Source of the DNA: Orychophragmus violaceus
Taxonomy: Eukaryota; Streptophyta; Magnoliopsida; Brassicales; Brassicaceae
Reading direction: 5' to 3'
Length of the DNA: 64,000 nucleotides
Assembly: GCA_030180135.1 (NCBI GenBank)
Contig: CM058239.1
Location: forward strand, 40,647,789-40,711,788
Made by a program: the position numbers and the translations under genes. Below the pieces are notes generated by a model that saw only the letters and a list, made by a program, of their open reading frames with translations, ran no database searches and had not been told where the DNA came from. Each line of letters begins with the position of its first letter. The stretch's first letter is position 1. Of this stretch, positions 57,420 to 64,000 are shown one piece after another.

Positions 57420-58445
57420 TTGCAGAACCGCACCAAAAACAAAGGCGCAAACGTAGGAGATGAGGACAGACCTTTCTGCACATACCATCAAAGATCAGGA
57501 CACGACACCGACGAATGTCGTCACCTGCAAAACCTCCTCCTCGGGGAATACCAAAGGGGAGACACGAACATAACAAATCGAAACGCACAAACAATGCCAG
57601 CTGAAAAACAATCAACGGATGACGACGGACGTGTCCGGCTCTTCAGAGGAAAGACCAAAAGGTCCGGGGGTGCACAACGATCCGAGCAAGACAATGCCGA
57701 TGCAGAGTCACACAAGCGAGCGCAAGGCGATAAAGAAGCGGGAAAACCCCCACCAAAAAGATGCATCAACATGATATTTGAAGGATTCCCCAGTCACGAC
57801 GACTCGACAGACCCTGCAAGGACCTTCGATCAGGGAGAAAGCGTAGAACAAGAAAGAGACCATGTCAGCAAAACAAAAGACGAAGATAAAATTTCCTTCG
57901 CCACCAAGAACGGAGAAGAACTGGGTAAGCCGAGCCACGACCTACTCGTTATCAAACTCCGAATAAATAAACACAGAATCGCTAGGACCCTGGTCGACAC
58001 CGGAAGCTCGGTTAATCTTATATTCAAAAGAACTTTGCAGGAGATGAAGCTTGATAGGCACATGGTAAGAAGGCCAAAGAGAACGCTCACCAGCTTCAGT
58101 AGCGAAACGACAACAGTAATTGGGACAATCCTATTACCAGTGCATGCCGGACAATTCACCCATACCACCACCTTTCTCGTCATAGACCGACCAGATACGT
58201 ACAACGCAATACTAGGAACCCCGTGGATCCACGCAATGAAAGCAGTCGCCTCAACCTACCATCGGCGCTTAAAATTCCCGACCTCACGAGGAGCCCACAC
58301 AATCTGGGGAAAACAGAAGAAACCAAGAGCCGACCTCGCAGACCAAAGCAAAACGCCAACAGCACAAAGCAGCACGCAAGGTCCGACGCAACCAAACAAG
58401 GAAACGGCCTCAAAGAAAGCAACAACTCAGGATCCAAGCTCATAG
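57420..58445 (+). CDS. Tat 2 gag C-terminus and protease (341 codons)
   Basis: The ORF begins inside gag (ATG at 57420 is only the first in the open frame). A knuckle-like CTYHQRSGHDTDEC is at about residues 20-33. A basic linker follows, then RCINMIFEGFPSHDDSTDPA, and an aspartic protease region with ARTLVDTGSSVNLIFKRTL at about residues 180-200 (catalytic DTG present) and YNAILGTPWIHAMKAVAS. The protein ends in a Thr/Gln/Lys-rich tail and stop (58443-58445), with no RT. The intact protease motif with missing polymerase suggests a non-autonomous subfamily rather than random loss. Confidence 0.82.
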   Translation: MQNRTKNKGANVGDEDRPFCTYHQRSGHDTDECRHLQNLLLGEYQRGDTNITNRNAQTMPAEKQSTDDDGRVRLFRGKTKRSGGAQRSEQDNADAESHKRAQGDKEAGKPPPKRCINMIFEGFPSHDDSTDPARTFDQGESVEQERDHVSKTKDEDKISFATKNGEELGKPSHDLLVIKLRINKHRIARTLVDTGSSVNLIFKRTLQEMKLDRHMVRRPKRTLTSFSSETTTVIGTILLPVHAGQFTHTTTFLVIDRPDTYNAILGTPWIHAMKAVASTYHRRLKFPTSRGAHTIWGKQKKPRADLADQSKTPTAQSSTQGPTQPNKETASKKATTQDPSS

Positions 58446-59440
58446 ATAAGATCATATATCGTCCTTTCATATATATACATACGTAATCCACAAAACCCTC
58501 TGTAACAACGAAAGAACTACGCTCGACTTGATCTCTCGTTTGAGAGTACGTAGGCAGCCTTTACAAGGCCCAGTCACCCCTCTACTTCAAAATTAAAGCA
58601 TATTTTCTATCGGAAACATACTCGGATTGCCTGAAATATTAACATCGACACTCTGGCCAAATGATCGATATAACTAAAATGCATCCCAAGGCGCAGTGGC
58701 ATCGCGCCACATTATCGGTTTCGACAACACCCAAGCCGAAGCCAGACCCGCAAAAGTCCTCGAGATAGATTGATTAAGTCGAACCTCCTTCGCACAATCC
58801 AATTCAGAGACTTCACAGGATAAGCCGGGCATGTACTCGCACCTAAAACCTAACAAATGACAGGATAAGACGGACCCAAGCCGCACATATAAACATTTGT
58901 ATGTAAGGCGAAGATAGCTTCGTACTTAAAAGCCATAAAGAGGACAAGTCAAAGACTGAATTTGCCCTCGCCAATGCTCGCAAAGTTCGAGCAAAACCAT
59001 AACACCAAAACCGAGTCCGCATCTACGAACGTAAATGCAAAAGAATGACCGCAAACATCAAAACTAAGCACAACTCCGCACAAAAAAGAAAACCAAGGCC
59101 GAGAAATCGACTATAGAATGAAGTTTGTACGCTCCTGCAGAAAATCAAGAGCAAAATCAGCCAAAAACCAAGCGACATCAACGTCCCCGCACTTCATTCA
59201 AAAAAAAAAGAAACCGAGGAAACACCTCGTGAATTCACACGGGATCGTTAGACACCTTGAACAGAAGAACACTACGCAAATTGCCAAAAGCAGAAAAACA
59301 ACGCGGTATATATACATCAAGCTCAAATCCTTTCCTCTTGCTGCGAAGAGCAAACAAAAAATATACCAAGGCTAAACGCAACAACGAACAATCCAAAAGC
59401 CAACTCTTTGGAATATACGTCTTCATACCCAGGATCGTCA
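58446..59440 (+). other. Tat 2 non-coding region between protease and the antisense gene
   Basis: It starts with AT-rich DNA, then GAGAGTACGTAGGCAGCC (about 58542-58560), a phrase also present near the end of Tat 1 pol (GTACGTAGGCAGTCG, about 25706). ORFs here are short and unconvincing. Confidence 0.5.
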
Positions 59441-59447
59441 AGCGGAG

Positions 59448-60881
59448 TCATAAAGAAATCGTCCTTCCCAAGATCCAGAACCGGCAAAACGAGCAGCTCA
59501 GCCGGCAACTGGGGGTCGTTCTCCTTAAGTCGCTCAAGACGAGCAGAAGGAACTTCAGTCCCTTTCTACACAAGGAGCTGAAAGGCACCCAACACGGCGA
59601 CAGTCTGATGTATCTCCAACAACTTACTCGTCGGCAGGGCGTCATCTTTCTTCTCAACCCTGATTTTGTAAAGACGCTTGAAAGCCTTCTCATACATCCT
59701 CCGCCTCTCAAGAAGGATGGCTTCCTCACTCAAAGAGCGTAGCCGATCACGCTCGGACTTGAGGGACTCAACCTCGGCTCTCAAGGAACCAATCAGACCC
59801 CTACTCCGATCCTCGGATTCCTGCTTTTCCTTCTCAAGACTAAGGACCCGAGCCTTGAGCTCGACGTTTGCAACCTCAACCTCAACAAGCTTCCTCTGAA
59901 TACCTTCAGGTACATTCAAGGACCGCCGCAAGCTCGCAACTTCCTTCTTAAGCTCTTCCTCTCTGGCCTTGGACACCTCGAGCTTCGCCACATAGGAGTC
60001 ACTGAGATGATTAAGATTAGCAAAGGCCTGGCAAAACCAAAGGAAACACAATGGCGTAAGCAGAAACACCCTCAAAAATCATAGAGGATAAAGTCAGCAA
60101 AGACGCTCACCATCGCAAAATGATGACTCATGTACTGCTAGGTCTTGGCTTCGAACAACTGGTCGACGGGAACCAAGTTAGGACGAGGTTTCAGCTACAG
60201 ATGACGAAAGAGATTCATACAAGAAATCCTATCACGGATGATCAAGTCGGGACCATTATGAATAAAATCAAACAAACAATCTAAAGCCTTCAAACCCTTT
60301 GCCACTTTCAAGCTGTCAATCACCAACGAACCACCCCCTGTTGACGACCCCTTCGCCTGACGCTTCGCAGCACGGCCAAGAACCATCCAAACATCTGGAT
60401 CAATATAGTCCCCTAAGCGATCCAACTCCGCGGCAGATGCACCTTCGATTTCCGTCCCACGCCTCTTTCTGTTCAAACGGTCGTCACTCCTACCGGAACC
60501 GAGACCATCATTCGTCTCCTCAAAAGGACCAGCGTGGCCAAGAAACAACCCCTCAACACCAACATCGTCCCTATCAGAGAAGGACGACTCATCCTCAACA
60601 TCGATGTTGTCCCTACCATCAAGGGACAACTCCCTCATAGCATCAATATCACCCCTTTCGTCAAGAGACAATCCTCCCTCGATGCCAGCATTGTTTCCTT
60701 CAGCAAGGGATAACTCTTTTTCGACATCAACGTTGTCTCTTCCAACACCATTACCACCTTCGCCACCGCCAATTCCGTCGCCCTCGTCATCAAGTACGGC
60801 GATATTAGCGGTCTGACCCTCTAGATGAGTCGTCTCTCCTCCCTCAGGCTGGCTCAGAAGCACCAACGGTTCCTCGGCCAT
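59448..60881 (-). pseudogene. Antisense gene of Tat 2: acidic N-terminus, then long coiled coil
   Basis: Exon 1 begins at 60881 (MAEEPLVLLSQPEGGE). An acidic, Gly-rich part has repeated DGRDNIDVE-type words at about residues 50-110, followed by NRKRRGTEIEG (possible nuclear signal) and VWMVLGRAAKRQAKG. A TAG at 60195 and another at about 60135 interrupt a frame that otherwise continues to MSHHFAM at 60111, where a GT donor starts an intron closing at a CAG acceptor (60030-60028). Exon 2 (60027 down to about 59566) is a coiled coil: AKLEVSKAREEELKKEVASL, SLEKEKQESEDRSRGLIGSL, SERDRLRSLSEEAILLERR. A frame in the same direction extends to 59448. It corresponds to the C-terminal half of the antisense protein whose globular half survives in Tat 1. 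Function unknown. Confidence 0.75.
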
Positions 60882-61413
60882 CTAGGCAACCGGCTGGATG
60901 TCACAGACATCTTCAATCGATTCCCGAACCGTAGGAATACTCAAAACGGAAGCAAGAAATCTTTGGATATAATCCGGCAACACGGCATCCCTCCAACTCA
61001 TCTCTCAACGACTCCAAACTAGAAGAAAAGAAAGACAAGATAAAAGAGAAATCCCAAACAAAAGCCCCGAGAAAACGCACTCTCCGAGCAAGAAAAAGAA
61101 AAGAGCTCAAAAGAAATGACGATTCAGAAAACAAATGCAAAGCCAAACGCGCAATCGCTCGAGAAGAAAAAGAAGACGGAAGTCGAAAGAGCAGGATCTG
61201 AATTACCGAAAGAAAGGATTTTTCTTTTACACGAAGAATCGCGCCTTTCAAAGCCACGCATTTTTGCTTCCCTGAGGGCAAAACAAACTCCAATAACGCG
61301 GACAAGAACGCTTAGAGCAAAACCGACCTAGCACGATTTCCGCCTGACCTAAATGCTCGAAGAAATTCACCAAACTCAACATCGCAGATCGACGAACGGG
61401 GGAGGGGACTAAT

Positions 61414-61817
61414 TGTTGGATATGAGTTTAGCACCCATCTAAATCCCTTTGGAAATCTTGCTAAATCAATCACACTTCATGTCGGCCCACGAAGATAAGC
61501 CCGCTAAGGAGTCAACAGCCCAAAGAGATGTCAGCGCACAAGCACTATAAATAGGACCCTTCACTCTTCATTCTGGACACATTGTAACTTGCGAGAGTGC
61601 CGAGCTACTTCTATAAAGCTCCGAACTCAAGCAATCCTTAGGGAGCACGTCATTTTACGGACTCCCACCTCGTACCATCCTGTTCACAGCTCGGCTTCGG
61701 CCTTAAGATCAATAAAGAACAGTTTTGACATCACTTTTAATTCACAACTCACCTCGTAGTTCGGATATTTCAGATCGTAACGCGTAATATTGACTAGGTC
61801 GAATTTCCGTAACAACA
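61414..61817 (+). repeat. 3' LTR of Tat 2
   Basis: 404 bp, collinear with the 5' LTR, starting TGTTGGATATGAG and ending CCGTAACAACA. Confidence 0.88.
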
Positions 61818-61837
61818 ACTAGAATCTACGATAAACA

Positions 61838-62776
61838 ATTCAAGAACACGTGCAGACTCCATTGGATATTTTGTTGGGAAACGACCGTTACCCATCTGTG
61901 GACTTTTACCAGAAGGAGAAGCCTGAACCACTCCTCCAACTCCAACTGTGTCTGCACCATTGCCTAACAGATCAAATAACTCTTTTGGCCAATAACCAAC
62001 ATGTATATCTGCTTTATATTGTCTTACATCCGTTACCCACCAATTTCCTGATATTTATCCTTCATAAAAATGCATAGCATGTTAACTTTGATATAAATAG
62101 AAAACATACAAATAATACATTATAAACAAACAAATTAAGTGTAAAATATAAAACACAATAATACATGTAATATTGGGAAAACAACAAATGTTCTCATTCA
62201 CTCACACTATTGCAAGAAAATTTCAAATAATATTTTACTATAAAAATTAATAAATGCAAAATTTTAGTTCACAAAAAAATAAACATATAGATTACCTGTT
62301 GAATTCTAGGACTAAGAAATTATTTTACCAAGAGAAGGTTCAGGTAGAGGCTCACTTAAAGGATCAGTTTTTGACACTTGAACAAAACCAGGACATATAA
62401 CATTATAACAACCTGCTTCCTTAGCACCCTGTAAAATGTATTAAATATTAAATATACATTATTTAATATAACACAAACATATACGGTAATAAATTTATTA
62501 TGTACTTAGATTTAAAACATATAAAATGGTAACTAAAATAAATAAACTTATATTTATACTATTTTTGTATATATAAAACTCTTTAAACGTCATAAGTCAT
62601 AACAAGTATATGTATCAATAGATGTACCTTCCAATACCATAACTCCATGGACGTCCATCACCAAATATATCTGGATTTACCTGTAAATCAAATGAATTTA
62701 TAAAATTCTTAAAATTTATTTATATACTAAAATAAGTCTAATAAAAGTTATAAAATAAATTGATTGTGTTGTTAGA
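61838..62776 (-). other. Neprosin exons and introns between the two insertions
   Basis: Three exons of the neprosin pseudogene are here (62680-62628, 62428-62296 and 62047-61818), with very AT-rich introns (above 80 percent A+T by eye). Nothing else was found. Confidence 0.6.
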
Positions 62777-63717
62777 CGCGTGAGCGCGCGTGAGATCTAA
62801 AATTTTCTCTCTAGAGCTTCGTTATCGTTTTCTCCTTAGGGACGCTTTCTCCGCCGGTGTTTCGACGCCGGTAGTGAGAAGGCCTCCCTCCTTTTAGTTT
62901 CCGTCTTGGTCTTCAACGCCGGGAAGATGTACGGCGGTGAATCGGGATGCACCCAGCTTTTCTCCGTCGGCGCTGTGGTAGGTTGCTTCTGTTGAGGGTG
63001 TTGTCGCGGAAGCTCCACGGCTGTTGTAACTCCTCGCCGGCCTCGGCGGATAGCTGTTTCCCCAGGAGGACGGGGGAGAAGTCCGTCGAGTCTCCGACGG
63101 AGGGCCAAAGTTGCTGAGAAAGGTGACGTCTCTTTAACAGGAGGGAGGGTTTGTGTCGTTTGAAGGGGAATGCTTCGTCGATGGCGGAGGTATCCGGAAG
63201 GGGATGGCGGTTCCTCTACGGTGTCTCTTTGTCGGAGGCGGTGGTCGAACTCGACCGGATCCGAAGAGTGTTGGTTTGTGCGCGGTGAGAGAGAAATCGA
63301 AGAAGAGAAGCTACCCTGGAAGTCTAAGAGGAAAGCGACGGAGGCCCAAACTCTGGTAGTAGGCGTCAGTGGCCGTGGGACGACTCCGTGAGCGGTGGCG
63401 AGCAGAAACTTGGTCGTGGATGGTCCGTGTGGCCGATTACGGTCAGATCTGCACTCGGATCGAAGCGCCGGTGAAAACTAGTTCACCGCTTCTGACCGGC
63501 GGAAAATAGGAGTCGCACGGCTTCTCTGTCTTCTTCCCATCTCTCTAGCTGCCCTCGTCCGTTTTTTTTTTCATTTTGCTAGGCGGTTTCGACTTTGAGT
63601 TCTTAGATCCTCGCCGGCTTTTTGTCCCGTGAAACTTATGTGTAATCTCTCTGATATGCCTGTGTTTTGCGGGTAGTCATTTATAATTAATATATATGTT
63701 TTAATTATTAAAAAAAA
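62776..63717 (+). mobile_element. Poly(A) retroposon in the neprosin gene
   Basis: 942 bp with a poly(A) end (ATTATTAAAAAAAA) and a 10-bp imperfect duplication: GTGTTGTTAG (62766-62775) and GTTTTGTTAG (63718-63727). It is GC-rich in the middle, and only short unfamiliar ORFs are present (for example 63153-63359 and 62836-63108). There is no LINE protein. The size, poly(A) and lack of coding fit a Sadhu-like or truncated LINE retroposon. It lies at the edge of the neprosin exon 63845-63728. Confidence 0.72.
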
Positions 63718-64000
63718 GTTTTGTTAGCTCCAATAGATACATAGATACTGGCAGATGAAGACTGGCCACGATCGATAATCAAGTCTTGTACACTCAGCAT
63801 AGCGCTCACACCATAGTAAAGACCTTGGCCTTTATTATCTAATTCCTGCGATCTTTATATCTCCAATATTTTTAATAACTTCTAGTAATTTGTAAATACA
63901 TCATAATATTGCATATATAGTTATAAGTACAGAAATTAGGTAAAAGTAAATAGTCATTGATTGCTTACATGTTCTCCATGTTTTTCAACGGTAAGAGGAT

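Larger units (their letters stand above)
55623..61817 (+). mobile_element. Tat-group gypsy retrotransposon with antisense gene (Tat 2)
   Basis: Both LTRs are 404 bp (55623-56026 and 61414-61817). The 5' copy starts CGTTGG where the 3' copy has TGTTGG. Flanks are AGTAG (55618-55622) and ACTAG (61818-61822), one mismatch. The inner junction reads ACTGGCGCCATCTGTGGGGA, and a purine tract GGGGGAGGGG precedes the 3' LTR. It has gag and protease on plus, no RT or integrase, and a long antisense gene before the 3' LTR. It lies in a neprosin exon. The LTRs differ at many positions, so it is older than the Athila or nested gypsy insertions. Confidence 0.9.
55490..64000 (-). pseudogene. Neprosin-domain (DUF239) gene, broken and interrupted
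   Basis: Reading minus from the window edge, exons are: beyond 64000 to 63969 (partial); 63845 to about 63728 (GLYYGVSAMLSVQDLIID, SIYVSIGA); 62680-62628 (VNPDIFGDGRPW); 62428-62296 (GAKEAGCYNVICPGFVQ); and 62047-61818 (GNWWVTDVRQYKADIHVGYW, PKELFDLLGNGADTVGVGG), continuing at 55622 after a Tat insertion. Sites are GT-AG. GCYN-CPGFVQ and VGYWPKELF are neprosin hallmarks; the family includes a secreted prolyl endopeptidase, though most plant members are uncharacterised. Breaks: one base missing near 62636, two in-frame TAG at the end of the 62428-62296 exon, a Tat element in the last coding exon and a poly(A) retroposon between exons. The C-terminal part near 55500-55622 is only tentatively assigned. 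Confidence 0.8.

Noticed and set aside
60299..60816. Ser/Pro-rich plus-strand ORFs
   Set aside because: They are shadows of the longer minus-strand antisense gene, which has the coherent composition and continues across the intron.

Overview
This window is plant nuclear DNA, almost certainly Brassicaceae. Two adjacent host genes, a plastid ribosomal protein L19 gene (pseudogene here) and an intact seven-exon VAP33/VAP27-type gene, match from memory the Arabidopsis neighbours At5g47190 and At5g47180. The transposon families (DUF1985 genes, Tat, Athila, Tekay, TRIM) fit the same plant family. No bacterial, viral or CRISPR-type content was seen.

Layout. 1-4205: repeat-derived DNA, a decayed minus-strand DUF1985 (MULE-associated) gene and the L19 pseudogene. 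4206-14767: a 10.6 kb non-coding Tat-like LTR retrotransposon (minus, TSD TAATT) that separates L19 from VAP21. It is interrupted by a very young non-autonomous gypsy element (6571-11474, equal-length LTRs, TSD GAGCT) and by a poly(A) retroposon (12.1-12.9 kb). 15637-17473: the only intact host gene, VAP21. 18075-18550: a Mutator-type MITE with a 9-bp TSD. 19075-19574: a 500-N assembly gap.

19575-54853 is one Ty1-copia element (minus) broken into pieces by nested insertions. These are a Tat element (22207-38747) that contains an Athila element (31547-38204) in its right LTR, a hAT deletion derivative (38775-39648), a TRIM (40338-41165), a 178-bp hAT MITE (41356-41533), a solo LTR (41936-43738), and a second TRIM (43744-54170) split by a Tekay chromovirus array with three LTRs (44035-53593). 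Target-site duplications confirm most of these joins and give the insertion order.

55490-64000 is a minus-strand neprosin-domain (DUF239) gene, now a pseudogene. It is cut by a second Tat element (55623-61817) and by a 0.94 kb poly(A) retroposon (62776-63717).

How the parts relate. Only the Tekay array still carries a full gag-protease-RT-RNaseH-integrase-chromodomain order, and it is stopped by nonsense codons and frameshifts. The Tat and Athila copies have lost RT, RNaseH and most of integrase, so they could only move with enzymes supplied in trans. Both Tat copies carry a long antisense reading frame upstream of the 3' LTR, the most interesting protein-level feature here. Many in-frame stops across unrelated elements are TAG where a Gln CAG is expected, and near-miss TSDs differ by C-to-T or G-to-A changes, consistent with decay of methylated DNA. 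All identifications come from reading the sequence and recalling families; no search was run.
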